Below are positions 31,259 through 39,066 of a stretch of 42,089 nucleotides of DNA, piece by piece. The notes below the pieces were generated by a model that worked only from the letters and a program-made list of their open reading frames with translations, was not told the DNA's origin and made no database searches. Positions within the stretch are counted from its first letter, which is position 1. Each line of letters opens with the position of its first letter. Position numbers and translations under genes: made by a program. The stretch spans positions 1 through 42,089 of IMG/VR virus record IMGVR_UViG_3300046492_000170; one strand, given 5' to 3'. This DNA comes from a virus.

Positions 31259-31588
31259 ATGGCACAGAATTTTAAACACTCTACAAACGGTCTTACACTA
31301 GGCACTTCAAACACGCTTATTTACGGACCAGTTCCAGCTGGCACTACAGCTATTGTATTCAGCGGTACATTTCCCAATCTGGATGCAACCAATAAGCTAA
31401 TGCACTATTTGACACTGTTCAAATATGATGGCGTTACGTTCAACTATGAACTAAATAGTGTTCCTATTCCGTACGGTAGTGCTTCCAAGTCACCTAAAAT
31501 TGTAATGAACGCTGGCGAGTCACTATATGCTACTGCTGATACAGCAGCAATGATTGGTGTAAGTCTTAGCGTACTAGAACTTTCATAA
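31259..31588 (+). CDS. Small tail-appendage protein
   Basis: 109 residues, beta-rich: G-T-S-N-T-L-I-Y-G-P-V-P-A-G-T-T near the start and M-N-A-G-E-S-L-Y-A-T-A near the end, a fold type found in phage tail and head decoration proteins. Starts four bases after the previous stop. Function within the tail appendage block is inferred from position. Confidence 0.6.
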   Translation: MAQNFKHSTNGLTLGTSNTLIYGPVPAGTTAIVFSGTFPNLDATNKLMHYLTLFKYDGVTFNYELNSVPIPYGSASKSPKIVMNAGESLYATADTAAMIGVSLSVLELS

Positions 31589-31596
31589 GGTAAACA

Positions 31597-32850
31597 ATGG
31601 CAGTCGATTTAGAATATTTCGGTGTACCACCGGCAGACTACAGAGAGCAAGAGCTTCGCACTCGGCTTACTGCAACTGTTGGTCAAACTACATTTTCAGC
31701 CCCGTATTCTCCAGGCAACGTTGACGTTTTCTACAACGGGGCTAAACTCGACCCTTTTTCTGAGTTTACCGGCACTGATGGAGCAAACATTGTACTTGCT
31801 AGTGGCGCATTCGCTACTGGTGATATCGTTGAAGTTATCTCACGTTCACAAGTACAAGTATCAAACATTTACACGAAGCAGCAAGTAGATAACCTTGCTG
31901 GTAACTTCTATGGTATCGCAACCGGTACAGGTAACGCTCAAGTCGTAACTACAGTTCCTACTTTTGCAGCGTATCTGGATGGCATGGAAATCAAGGTTCG
32001 TGCAGTTGCAGCTAACTCTTCTGCTACGCCTACTATTGCTATTAATGGTATTACTGCTAAGACTATTGTTTCTAACAATGCTGCAGCGGCTCTGTTCACT
32101 AACGACTGGGTAGCTGGTTCAGAGATTACGCTTCGCTACAATCAGACTCTGGATAAACTGGTACTTCTTGAGGGAGCTACTACGATAGCTACCCCTGCTC
32201 AGTTTGCTAACAATAATCAGGTTCCGAGTACTTTGTTTGTTCAAAGAGCTTTGGGAAATAGAAGTACATCAGTTAACGCTAATACAACAAGAACTTTAAC
32301 TACTTCACAGGTTGGAAGTTTAATTTCTACATTTGGAGCTACTGGGCCAATCACATTGACACTTCCTGACGTTAGTGCTTTTACTGCTGGTACCGGTCAA
32401 TCGTATCTGATTACTAACCCATCATTATTTCCAATTACTCTGACGTCTACGTCATTTTTCTCTCAACCTTGGGGGCCATCCGGAGGACAAAATAATTTTG
32501 TGCTACAATCGGGAGTATCAGTAGAATGTATTTCAGATGGAGGTAGTTGGAATCTTGTAGGTGGTGGCGGTTCATCTTCTCTACTCACCAATGGCCTTCA
32601 AAGACTTCCAAGTGGAATGATAATGCAGTGGGGTACAACAACTTCCATAACAACAGGAACAAGTATAACTGTAACCCTTCCTGTAGCCATGCCTGCAAAC
32701 ATTCTACAAGTAATGATTACATCTCAGTCTTCTGCAAACGGTACAGTTCCGTTTAGTGGAGGTTGGCAAGCAATTAACAACGCTACATTTACACTAAGAA
32801 ATAACTCCACGCTAACTGGACAGTATTCTTGGATGGCAATCGGTTATTAA
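31597..32850 (+). CDS. Tail fibre protein, paralogue 1
   Basis: 417 residues. N-terminal domain (residues about 1-100) attaches fibres and contains F-S-A-P-Y-S-P-G-N-V-D-V-F-Y-N-G, known from many tail fibres. A central stretch follows, then A-Q-F-A-N-N-N-Q-V-P-S-T-L-F-V-Q-R-A-L-G, a module shared with the fibres at 34899 and 35953. The last 90 residues (L-Q-R-L-P-S-G-M-I-M-Q-W-G to A-I-G-Y) match the gp53-like tail-fibre tip domain, which is expected to bind the host receptor. Only this paralogue has the attachment-type N terminus. Confidence 0.8.
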   Translation: MAVDLEYFGVPPADYREQELRTRLTATVGQTTFSAPYSPGNVDVFYNGAKLDPFSEFTGTDGANIVLASGAFATGDIVEVISRSQVQVSNIYTKQQVDNLAGNFYGIATGTGNAQVVTTVPTFAAYLDGMEIKVRAVAANSSATPTIAINGITAKTIVSNNAAAALFTNDWVAGSEITLRYNQTLDKLVLLEGATTIATPAQFANNNQVPSTLFVQRALGNRSTSVNANTTRTLTTSQVGSLISTFGATGPITLTLPDVSAFTAGTGQSYLITNPSLFPITLTSTSFFSQPWGPSGGQNNFVLQSGVSVECISDGGSWNLVGGGGSSSLLTNGLQRLPSGMIMQWGTTTSITTGTSITVTLPVAMPANILQVMITSQSSANGTVPFSGGWQAINNATFTLRNNSTLTGQYSWMAIGY

Positions 32851-32886
32851 GAATTAAAATCACATAGTAATTAACAAGGCAAACAA

Positions 32887-33483
32887 ATGGCACTTTTTTA
32901 TTCAAAGTCAACTGGTGGATTCTACGATGATTCAATCCACACGGCTGCACAAATTCCTTCAGACGCAGTAGCGATTACTGAAGTACAACATCAAGCGCTG
33001 CTTACAGGTCAATCTGCAGGCAAGCTAATTACGGCTGATGCTAATGGCAACCCTATTCTTACAGATCCTCCTGCACCTCCACTTGCTGATGTTCAAGCAC
33101 GCTCACTAGCAGCTCTTGACGACGCTGCAGAAGTGCTTCGTGGAAAGTTCATCACGGCTAACTCAGGTCAAGTAGCTACGTATCTGCTCAAGCAAAACCA
33201 AGCTGCAGCATTCAAGGCTGCTAACTACACCGGTACAGTTCCAGGCCTAGTACAAGCTGAAGCAGATGCTACTGGTGATACTGCTAAAGTTTCATGTGAC
33301 ACGATTCTTGCTCAGTATGATCTGTGGTGCACTCTTGCAGCATCAATTGAGACCGCACGTCGTACAGCTAAGGTTGCAGTGAGCGCAGCAACTACGGTAG
33401 ATGCTGTCAACTCAGCTGTAAGCTCGGCCCAAGCTGCATTTGCACAAATTGAAACACAAGCAGGTTCAGGTTCGGTCGAATAA
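32887..33483 (+). CDS. Tail fibre assembly protein-like
   Basis: 198 residues. The first 65 residues (F-Y-D-D-S-I-H-T-A-A-Q-I-P-S-D-A, then L-L-T-G-Q-S-A-G-K-L-I) match tail fibre assembly (chaperone) proteins, and L-T-D-P-P-A-P-P is their usual hinge. The C-terminal part is Ala-rich and helical. The gene follows directly after a tail fibre gene, the normal place. AAGGC precedes the ATG. Confidence 0.7.
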   Translation: MALFYSKSTGGFYDDSIHTAAQIPSDAVAITEVQHQALLTGQSAGKLITADANGNPILTDPPAPPLADVQARSLAALDDAAEVLRGKFITANSGQVATYLLKQNQAAAFKAANYTGTVPGLVQAEADATGDTAKVSCDTILAQYDLWCTLAASIETARRTAKVAVSAATTVDAVNSAVSSAQAAFAQIETQAGSGSVE

Positions 33484-33495
33484 CCGGAGTTTTAA

Positions 33496-34011
33496 ATGAA
33501 GTACGATGATGTACGCAATTCTATCAAGACTGGCGATCTTATCGCTGTAAGAAATAAGAAATTCCAGTTCTTGCCCATTGCGACCCGAATTGTAACGAAT
33601 AGCCCGTACACACATACGGGCATTGCAATTTGGGCAGGTGGTCGTTTGCTGTTAGCTCAGACAAACGCTGGAGGCTGCAACGTCGTTCCCCTTTCACAAG
33701 AAGCGGAATACGACTTTGATGTTTTTGAGTGTCCAGTTGACCGTGACAAGTGCGAGGCTGTAATTTGGTCCGAGCTTGGTTCAAGAATCCCTTATGGTTT
33801 TATTGATTTAGCTCGTATCTTTGGTTACAAAGTGTTCGGCATCCCTCTCCCACAATCTGATGGAGCCGACCTAGTCTGCAGCGCACTATCAGCGACCATA
33901 TATAAACTATGTGGTTGGAACCCAGTAGGGTTACCATCTATTCCTTGGCCAGGCGCTGTTACAGACCAGTTACAAAATGCAAAGAAATTCGAAGTAGAAG
34001 CTTCGACATAA
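33496..34011 (+). CDS. Permuted NlpC/P60-like (YiiX-type) cysteine hydrolase
   Basis: 171 residues. Catalytic-type residues appear in permuted order: His40 in Y-T-H-T-G-I-A-I-W, and Cys128 in D-L-V-C-S-A-L-S. This arrangement, T-G-D-L-I followed by H then C, is that of permuted papain-like (LRAT/YaeF/YiiX) hydrolases, which act as amidases, peptidases or acyltransferases. It could help cut the cell wall or a host lipid/protein; the exact substrate cannot be told. It lies between the fibre assembly gene and holin-like genes, in the stretch leading to lysis. Confidence 0.7.
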   Translation: MKYDDVRNSIKTGDLIAVRNKKFQFLPIATRIVTNSPYTHTGIAIWAGGRLLLAQTNAGGCNVVPLSQEAEYDFDVFECPVDRDKCEAVIWSELGSRIPYGFIDLARIFGYKVFGIPLPQSDGADLVCSALSATIYKLCGWNPVGLPSIPWPGAVTDQLQNAKKFEVEAST

Positions 34012-34036
34012 TACTAAATTAATAGGGGAATATTCT

Positions 34037-34486
34037 ATGGCTGAGCCAGTCACTACATCTGCCGGGGCAATCTTTACTATTGCTAAAGCATGGTCCATCC
34101 TTGCGGGGGTATCTGGCTCTGTCGTTCCTATTCTTGCATTAAGTGATCAAAACAAGACTAGTTTCAAGAACGCTTTATTCATGGCGATAGTAGGTTCATC
34201 CTTTGCTATTTTCATGGGTCCTTGGATTGCAGATAACGCTAACGTTCATTCAACAGAGGGTGTAGTTGCTCTCTCTTGGGCTTTGGGCGCTGTTGGTGTT
34301 TATGTAATCAGAGCAGTTCTAAGATGGATCGACAAACGAGGCGAAGACGCAGTAGATCAAATCGTAAACAGAGTAATCGGCGGTGATTCACGCGACGATG
34401 AAAAGCAAGTTATCCGTGAGACTATAGTCATTGAAGATCGCCGGTCTCTTCCTTCTCAAGGTGGGCCATTTGAGGAAAACAAATGA
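34037..34486 (+). CDS. Holin-like protein with three membrane segments
   Basis: 149 residues. Hydrophobic segments at about 17-36, 45-64 and 75-95, followed by a charged cytoplasmic tail of about 50 residues. Size and layout fit class I-like holins, which make lesions in the inner membrane. The start has a good Shine-Dalgarno (AGGGGAA). The stop overlaps the next start (ATGA), so it is co-translated with a second membrane protein. The real endolysin lies 2.3 kb downstream, so this pair may be holin/antiholin or may serve another membrane task. Confidence 0.6.
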   Translation: MAEPVTTSAGAIFTIAKAWSILAGVSGSVVPILALSDQNKTSFKNALFMAIVGSSFAIFMGPWIADNANVHSTEGVVALSWALGAVGVYVIRAVLRWIDKRGEDAVDQIVNRVIGGDSRDDEKQVIRETIVIEDRRSLPSQGGPFEENK

Positions 34487-34869
34487 TCTCGACTTTTTTA
34501 AACCTGCTTGCTGATGTAAATATACCGCTTGTTCTTAATTTCCTTATTTCAATAGGGATGGGTTTCTGTGGTTTCTTTTTTGCGTTTGTAATTAAGAACA
34601 AGAATATCAAGAACAAGTGGTTCACGTCTCTTCGATACATTCTAATACTTCTCTCCATCTCAGCTTTCAGCAATGCTTACTGTTTAGGTATTCTGGGCTA
34701 CAAAGTGGTTCAGCCGAGCGAGTTACTTCTCCATCTATCAGTTTTAGTATTCATGCTTTGGGGAACAGCTTACTATCTATTCAATATAGTTGGCTCAGGC
34801 ACAAGTCTAACTCAAGAGAAAGTATTAAAATTCATTGAGAAAGAACATTCAACTACGAGTACACAATGA
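34483..34869 (+). CDS. Membrane protein with three membrane segments (second holin or antiholin)
   Basis: 128 residues. Hydrophobic segments at about 17-37, 50-73 and 81-104, with a short basic loop and a charged C terminus (E-K-V-L-K-F-I-E-K-E-H). Similar topology to the preceding protein but no obvious sequence similarity. Its four-base overlap with that gene suggests equal expression; a holin/antiholin pair is a natural guess. Terminator 34851-34884 overlaps its end. Confidence 0.55.
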   Translation: MISTFLNLLADVNIPLVLNFLISIGMGFCGFFFAFVIKNKNIKNKWFTSLRYILILLSISAFSNAYCLGILGYKVVQPSELLLHLSVLVFMLWGTAYYLFNIVGSGTSLTQEKVLKFIEKEHSTTSTQ

Positions 34870-34884
34870 TTGCTCGTAGTTTTT
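34851..34884 (+). terminator. Rho-independent terminator overlapping a gene end
   Basis: Stem AACTACGAG (34851-34859) / CTCGTAGTT (34873-34881), loop 13 bases, then TTTAG with TTTTT counted from 34880. The left arm lies in the last codons of the membrane protein gene and the stop codon TGA is in the loop. Confidence 0.7.
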
Positions 34885-34898
34885 AGAAACTATAAACT

Positions 34899-35939
34899 AT
34901 GAGCTATTTTGGTCTACCTCTTTACCCAGTATCTCCTCCTAATCAGCAAGCAGTAGTCACAATCGTCGGGAACACTACCCTTGGCGTTGGTGCAGCTACG
35001 TATGACAAACAGTTCATGATTACTGGTGCTGGCGGTTATACAATCACGCTTCCTTCACTTGATGGTGTGAATTTCCCATCCAAGTCATACAGCATTTTCA
35101 ATAGTAGCTCTGCTCTTTGCACAGTAAACTGCGCTGGTTCAGACACTGCACTTCTGCTTGGTTCAAGCTTTACTTCATTTTCTATTCTTCCCGGTGAACG
35201 TATTCTTGTTCAAAACATGGTTACGTCATGGATTGTAGCATTGGAGAGCGCTTCTAGAACTACGACTGCACCTCAATTTGATAGTACTATTCGTAATGCA
35301 AGTACAGCTTGGGTTAGACAGTTTGGATTACAATACTCCGCAAATTTTGGAGTTTCTTCTAACGCTACTCTAACTGCAGCCCAAGTTGCTGGAGCGATTT
35401 GCAACATTCAAGGCAATAACATAACCGTAACTCTGCCCTTAACTTCTACAGCAGTTATTGGTACTAGAGTAGAATTTGTTAGTGGCGGAGGTACTAACAC
35501 TATTCAACGGCAGGGCTCAGACGTTATTTCTACGAACTTTTCAAATAACGTTAACTCTATCGTTTTAAACGCTGGAGATTCAGCAACTTTGGTGTACATG
35601 GGTACTGGGCAATGGTACGTTGTAGGTGGATCAGTTCAGATTGGTTTATCTGGTTCGTTTCTGCCAAATTTTTCAAACAACGGTTTCCAAAAACTTCCTA
35701 GTGGATTGATAATGCAGTGGGGTTATAGCGCAGCAGTAGCGTTTAATACTACCACAATAGTAACCTTTCCTATTTCTTTTCCAACGCAATGTATCGGAGT
35801 AACTGCTACTGCGTTTGGCGCGGCTGGAAATTATGCATCTCCTGAAGTTTTTAATAAGTCAACTACCAACTGTACCGTAGGTAACCCTACTACTGGAAGT
35901 ACCGCTACTGCTTACTTCGTTGTTGCAATTGGTAATTAA
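34899..35939 (+). CDS. Tail fibre protein, paralogue 2
   Basis: 346 residues. Several similar beta modules in a row (V-V-T-I-V-G-N-T-T-L then L-T-A-A-Q-V-A-G-A-I-C), with A-P-Q-F-D-S near the middle as in the other fibres. The last 90 residues (F-Q-K-L-P-S-G-L-I-M-Q-W-G to A-I-G-N) are the gp53-like tip domain. The N-terminal attachment domain of the fibre at 31597 is missing, so it may be a separate tip or be fitted to another partner. The ATG is preceded by TATAAACT, with no Shine-Dalgarno. Confidence 0.7.
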   Translation: MSYFGLPLYPVSPPNQQAVVTIVGNTTLGVGAATYDKQFMITGAGGYTITLPSLDGVNFPSKSYSIFNSSSALCTVNCAGSDTALLLGSSFTSFSILPGERILVQNMVTSWIVALESASRTTTAPQFDSTIRNASTAWVRQFGLQYSANFGVSSNATLTAAQVAGAICNIQGNNITVTLPLTSTAVIGTRVEFVSGGGTNTIQRQGSDVISTNFSNNVNSIVLNAGDSATLVYMGTGQWYVVGGSVQIGLSGSFLPNFSNNGFQKLPSGLIMQWGYSAAVAFNTTTIVTFPISFPTQCIGVTATAFGAAGNYASPEVFNKSTTNCTVGNPTTGSTATAYFVVAIGN

Positions 35940-35952
35940 GGAATAAATAAAA

Positions 35953-36711
35953 ATGGCACGTACAAGAAATTTAGGTAATTTGACTGATCTGCTTACTGCA
36001 GGGTCAACTTACGTCACAACAACTACTCCTCCGCAGTTTGACAATGGTACAAATTTGTCAACAACGGGTTTTGTGCAACGAGCACTTGGAAATTTTTCAG
36101 GGTATTTGAGCTTAGGGGTAAATACAGCGCTTACTGCGGCCCATGCCGGTTTTTTCATTACATGCGCTGGAACTACATTAACAATTACTTTGCCACAAGT
36201 TAGTACAATGGTAATTGGCTCTCAGATCACTATTTCTGCTGCAGGTGGTGCTACTGCATTGACTGTAGCAACGTTTGCTGGCGATACCTTAGTAGGAGCT
36301 AATAATCCTAATACAAGTATCTTGATGGGCGTGGACGAGTATTTAACTGCTATCGTTGTAGGTCCAACTTCATGGGTTGTAATTGGAAATACTCCTCGTA
36401 TTTTGAGTCAAAATGCTATGTTTAGTACCTCACTTTTGTCAACAGCTGGCTTTCAAAAATTACCAAGTGGAGTTATTTTACAATGGGGAAATGGAAACTA
36501 TACCGCCCAGACAACTACAACTAGCAATTTTGCGATGACGTTTCCAAATAGCTGTTTGGCTACTTATGCAAGCTTGGGTTTTAACCTTTCACTTACAACG
36601 AATAGCGTTGGTATAGGTATCCAGGCTATCAGCACTTCCCAATTTAAATTAACGGTACCTTCTGCAGGTGCCGGTACGACAGGGTGCTCCTGGCTTGCAA
36701 TTGGTGTATAA
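35953..36711 (+). CDS. Tail fibre protein, paralogue 3
   Basis: 252 residues. Shares P-P-Q-F-D-N, F-V-Q-R-A-L-G and the module L-T-A-A-H-A-G-F-F-I-T-C-A-G with its relatives, and ends with the tip domain (F-Q-K-L-P-S-G-V-I-L-Q-W-G to A-I-G-V). It is the shortest of the three, and visibly more A/T-rich at third positions than the genes around it, which hints at recent acquisition or exchange. The start is preceded by AATAAATAAAA. Confidence 0.7.
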   Translation: MARTRNLGNLTDLLTAGSTYVTTTTPPQFDNGTNLSTTGFVQRALGNFSGYLSLGVNTALTAAHAGFFITCAGTTLTITLPQVSTMVIGSQITISAAGGATALTVATFAGDTLVGANNPNTSILMGVDEYLTAIVVGPTSWVVIGNTPRILSQNAMFSTSLLSTAGFQKLPSGVILQWGNGNYTAQTTTTSNFAMTFPNSCLATYASLGFNLSLTTNSVGIGIQAISTSQFKLTVPSAGAGTTGCSWLAIGV

Positions 36712-36746
36712 CACTTTGTAACATTTCTCCTATTGACGTTTCATCT

Positions 36747-36782
36747 AAAATCACCGTATAGGCAACTAGCGGTGATTTTTTT
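36747..36782 (+). terminator. Terminator ending right before the endolysin ATG
   Basis: Stem AAAATCACCG (36747-36756) / CGGTGATTTT (36770-36779), 13-base loop, T-run extending to 36782, one base before the ATG at 36783. It should stop transcription from the fibre genes and leaves no room for a Shine-Dalgarno site for the endolysin. Confidence 0.8.
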
Positions 36783-37322
36783 ATGATACTTACACAAGCA
36801 CAACTCAAAACAATCGCTCCGACGATGAATCAAACTCGTCTGGACACGTTCACAGATCCAATCAATGAAACGTTGATTAAATACGGCATTACTGAAATGC
36901 CAATCGTTGCTATGTTCATCGCTCAAGTCATGCATGAGAGCTGTGGATGTATCTATACGACAGAACTCGCTTCAGGACAAGCCTATGAAGGGCGTAAGGA
37001 TCTAGGAAATACTCAGAAGGGTGACGGTGTGCTGTATAAGGGTCGAGGTCTAATCCAGGTTACAGGCAGATCTAATTACGCTGCAATGACAATGGCTCTT
37101 GACCACGATTTTCTGTCTCACCCCACTGACTTAGCTTTGCCTGAATGGGCCGCACTATCAGCAGGACAATTCTGGAAGGATAAAAATCTTTCAGACTTGG
37201 CTCAGCCTAATACTGATGACGCCTTTTTAAAAGTAACCAAGCGAATTAATGGCGGCACTAATGGTCTGGCCGACAGACAAGCCTACTGGGCCCGTGCCAA
37301 GAAAGTCCTAGGAGTTAACTAA
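36783..37322 (+). CDS. Endolysin, glycoside hydrolase family 19 (chitinase-like)
   Basis: 179 residues. Glu52 (M-H-E-S-C-G) and Glu61 (T-E-L-A-S-G) are in place as catalytic acid and base; Y-K-G-R-G-L-I-Q-V-T-G-R-S-N-Y at 85-99 and I-N-G-G-T-N-G-L-A-D-R at 155-165 are the conserved substrate-cleft motifs. The family cuts the peptidoglycan sugar backbone. There is no signal peptide, so it depends on a holin. The start is set by homology (M-I-L-T-Q-A-Q-L-K) though no ribosome-binding site is visible, just the T-run of a terminator. Followed after three bases by a small membrane protein. Confidence 0.9.
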   Translation: MILTQAQLKTIAPTMNQTRLDTFTDPINETLIKYGITEMPIVAMFIAQVMHESCGCIYTTELASGQAYEGRKDLGNTQKGDGVLYKGRGLIQVTGRSNYAAMTMALDHDFLSHPTDLALPEWAALSAGQFWKDKNLSDLAQPNTDDAFLKVTKRINGGTNGLADRQAYWARAKKVLGVN

Positions 37323-37325
37323 ACC

Positions 37326-37589
37326 ATGTTCTCAATCAAACAATTTCTTAAAGATCTAATCACAGAAAACGACGGCGTAAGCTTCTGTCCAGTCCGTATT
37401 CTATCAATGGGCCTCAGCGTTCCCACAGTAGTAATGTTCATTGCTGGCTACGCTGCAAGTATTTTCCAGGGTCATTTCGATGGCCAAAACATGGCACTTG
37501 CTTTCACTACCCTTTGTGGAGGCTTTGCAGCTATCGGTGCTGGTGTTGCTGCCAAGGCACTTACCGACACCGATATCACTAAGAAGTAA
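37326..37589 (+). CDS. Small membrane protein, holin-like
   Basis: 87 residues with two hydrophobic segments at about 29-50 and 59-80 (S-V-P-T-V-V-M-F-I-A-G-Y, then L-C-G-G-F-A-A-I-G-A-G-V-A-A). The sequence S-F-C-P-V-R and A-L-T-D-T-D are recurring parts in small phage proteins next to endolysins. A two-segment holin is plausible because of the direct link to the endolysin. It begins two bases after the endolysin stop, so the pair is coupled. Confidence 0.65.
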   Translation: MFSIKQFLKDLITENDGVSFCPVRILSMGLSVPTVVMFIAGYAASIFQGHFDGQNMALAFTTLCGGFAAIGAGVAAKALTDTDITKK

Positions 37590-37618
37590 TTGACAGCCGG
37601 GCCAGTGTGGAATAGACT
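37590..37618 (+). promoter_or_regulatory. Candidate sigma-70 promoter upstream of the spanins
   Basis: TTGACA at 37590-37595, 17-base spacer, TAGACT at 37613-37618 (four of six match). It starts where the preceding stop codon ends, with AAGGGA (ribosome site) downstream. It would give the spanin genes their own transcript. Confidence 0.45.
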
Positions 37619-37641
37619 TCTCTTAATCAAGGGACAAACAT

Positions 37642-38058
37642 ATGTTTACATCATTTGCACTTATTAAGGCTTTCTTTTCGCACTGGCTTGGTATCACCAT
37701 CGGCGTACTAGTACTAGTCTTGGCACTATTCTGCACCGTAGAGTATTTCCACATCAAGACGCTCAACACAACCATTGCTTCTCTAAATCAGAAGATTGGT
37801 TCCTCACAGGCTACTGCTGCTCAATTCGAATCTGCAGCCAGTGATTGTAGCGCCAACACAGACGCTCTAGCACAAGCTGAAGCTACTGCCACTGCATCCG
37901 CTGCCGTTGCAGTAAGCGAAGCTACTGTCAAGGCTAAGACATTCACAAGCCACGCCAAAACGATTCTTGCTCAAAAGCCTACTGGTACAGACGATTATGC
38001 CAATAGTAAAGCATTGATGGATCAATTAATCGATAATCGTCAAGCTAATCAACCGTAA
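37642..38058 (+). CDS. Inner-membrane spanin (Rz-like)
   Basis: 138 residues. One N-terminal membrane segment (about 16-35) and a long periplasmic helix rich in Ala, Gln and Glu, which fits the coiled-coil body of i-spanins. It lies nine bases before an Rz1-like lipoprotein gene, the classic Rz/Rz1 pair that joins inner and outer membrane at the last step of lysis. AAGGGA precedes the ATG. Rz is called by topology and position, since these proteins are poorly conserved in sequence. Confidence 0.75.
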   Translation: MFTSFALIKAFFSHWLGITIGVLVLVLALFCTVEYFHIKTLNTTIASLNQKIGSSQATAAQFESAASDCSANTDALAQAEATATASAAVAVSEATVKAKTFTSHAKTILAQKPTGTDDYANSKALMDQLIDNRQANQP

Positions 38059-38066
38059 GAGTCATC

Positions 38067-38345
38067 ATGAAAAAGTTAATCCTCATCGCAGCCATGCTCT
38101 TGTCTGGCTGTACCGTGTTTGGCGCTGCTCAACCCGAAGTCCAGTACGTTACCAAAGAAGTGAAAGTTCCTGTGACCATTAAGTGTGAGAAGCAAAATAT
38201 CACTAAGCCTAAATATGTGTTTACACAGGCTAAAAAAGGCGACTTGCTTTATACCAACTTGGCCCTACTCGCTGCTGAGAACGACTACTTGATCGCATAT
38301 ACGGCTAAACTAGAAGCAGCGCTTAATGCTTGCACTAAACCATGA
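38067..38345 (+). CDS. Outer-membrane spanin (Rz1-like lipoprotein)
   Basis: 92 residues. Signal sequence K-K-L-I-L-I-A-A-M-L followed by lipobox L-L-S-G-C with Cys15 as the lipid-bearing residue. The mature part is short with a helical tail (L-L-A-A-E-N-D-Y). It follows the Rz-like gene and overlaps the next gene by four bases (ATGA). Not nested in the Rz gene as in lambda, but in separate tandem order, which is also common. Sequence after the lipobox is not very Pro-rich. Confidence 0.8.
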   Translation: MKKLILIAAMLLSGCTVFGAAQPEVQYVTKEVKVPVTIKCEKQNITKPKYVFTQAKKGDLLYTNLALLAAENDYLIAYTAKLEAALNACTKP

Positions 38346-38716
38346 CAAGAAACGTTACTCACTTTGAAATAACTGAAGGGACTGATTTTACTCAGTCCTT
38401 TTTATATGTTGATCTCTCAACAGGCTTACCCATCGATCTGACTGACTACACAGCAGATATGAAGCTTAAGGAAAACATGAATGGCACTTATGATGGCTAT
38501 GCTAATGGTGCGTTCGTACTTGAGCTTTCAACTACGCTTGGCGGTATTACTCTTGGTGGAGATACTGGCCTAGTCACAGTTACGTTCACTGCTGAACAGA
38601 CGACTAACGTTCTTTGGAACCGCGCTGTATATAACCTTGTTTTGACTTCTCCTCAGGGCAAACGTACTCCTTTCATGAACGGATTTGTAACAATTCTTTC
38701 TGATACGGTGGCGTAA
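38342..38716 (+). CDS. Beta-rich tail adaptor-like protein
   Basis: 124 residues. H-F-E-I-T-E-G-T-D-F-T-Q-S-F-L-Y and L-T-D-Y-T-A-D-M-K-L-K-E are typical of BppU-like N-terminal / Ig-like phage domains often linked to receptor-binding parts. It has no transmembrane segment. Overlaps the Rz1-like gene by four bases and the PAAR gene by one (TAATG), so it is in one coupled run. A baseplate or fibre adaptor is likely from fold type and place. Confidence 0.55.
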   Translation: MTRNVTHFEITEGTDFTQSFLYVDLSTGLPIDLTDYTADMKLKENMNGTYDGYANGAFVLELSTTLGGITLGGDTGLVTVTFTAEQTTNVLWNRAVYNLVLTSPQGKRTPFMNGFVTILSDTVA

Positions 38717-39036
38717 TGGCCCAAAAGCCAGTCTGCCGTATTGGAGATCAAGGCCAAGGAATCTGTCACCTCCATGCTTCTCCTACTCCCTACACTACTA
38801 CTTTCATTAGTAATCCAGGCACTACTGTTACTGCTGATGGATTAGTCGTTTGCACAATCGGCGCTATTGGCAACGCTACGTGCGGACACCAAACAATTGC
38901 TACGACTGGCTCTGGGCTTAGTCAAGACATTAACGGCAATGCTTTCCACCGTGTCGGAGACCAAGGACATATTATTGGTGATGCCGCTGGAATTTACACT
39001 GCAACTACTGGCTCGGGCATAGTTAGTTCCGAGTAA
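38716..39036 (+). CDS. PAAR-like spike tip protein
   Basis: 106 residues. It opens with P-V-C-R-I-G-D-Q-G-Q-G-I-C-H and has paired C/H residues (C-H-L-H, T-C-G-H, V-G-D-Q-G-H) that fit the metal-binding cone of PAAR proteins, which sharpen the central spike of contractile tails and pierce the outer membrane. Size and repeat of G-D-Q-G-x-x fit. The placement away from the hub is unusual but known in large phages. Confidence 0.8.
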   Translation: MAQKPVCRIGDQGQGICHLHASPTPYTTTFISNPGTTVTADGLVVCTIGAIGNATCGHQTIATTGSGLSQDINGNAFHRVGDQGHIIGDAAGIYTATTGSGIVSSE

Positions 39037-39040
39037 AATA

Positions 39041-39063
39041 GAGGTATCTTTCCAGGATACCTC
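39041..39063 (+). promoter_or_regulatory. RNA hairpin next to the start of a small gene
   Basis: GAGGTATC (39041-39048) pairs with GATACCTC (39056-39063) around a seven-base loop. AGGA in the loop and 3' arm (CCAGGATACC) is the only Shine-Dalgarno-like sequence for the ATG at 39067, so it would be partly hidden when the hairpin forms. No T-run, so it is not a terminator. Confidence 0.5.
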
Positions 39064-39066
39064 ATC

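Noticed and set aside
31597-36711. Diversity-generating retroelement acting on the tail-fibre tips
   Set aside because: No reverse transcriptase gene, template repeat or variable repeat pair was found in the window; similarity between tips is ordinary paralogy.
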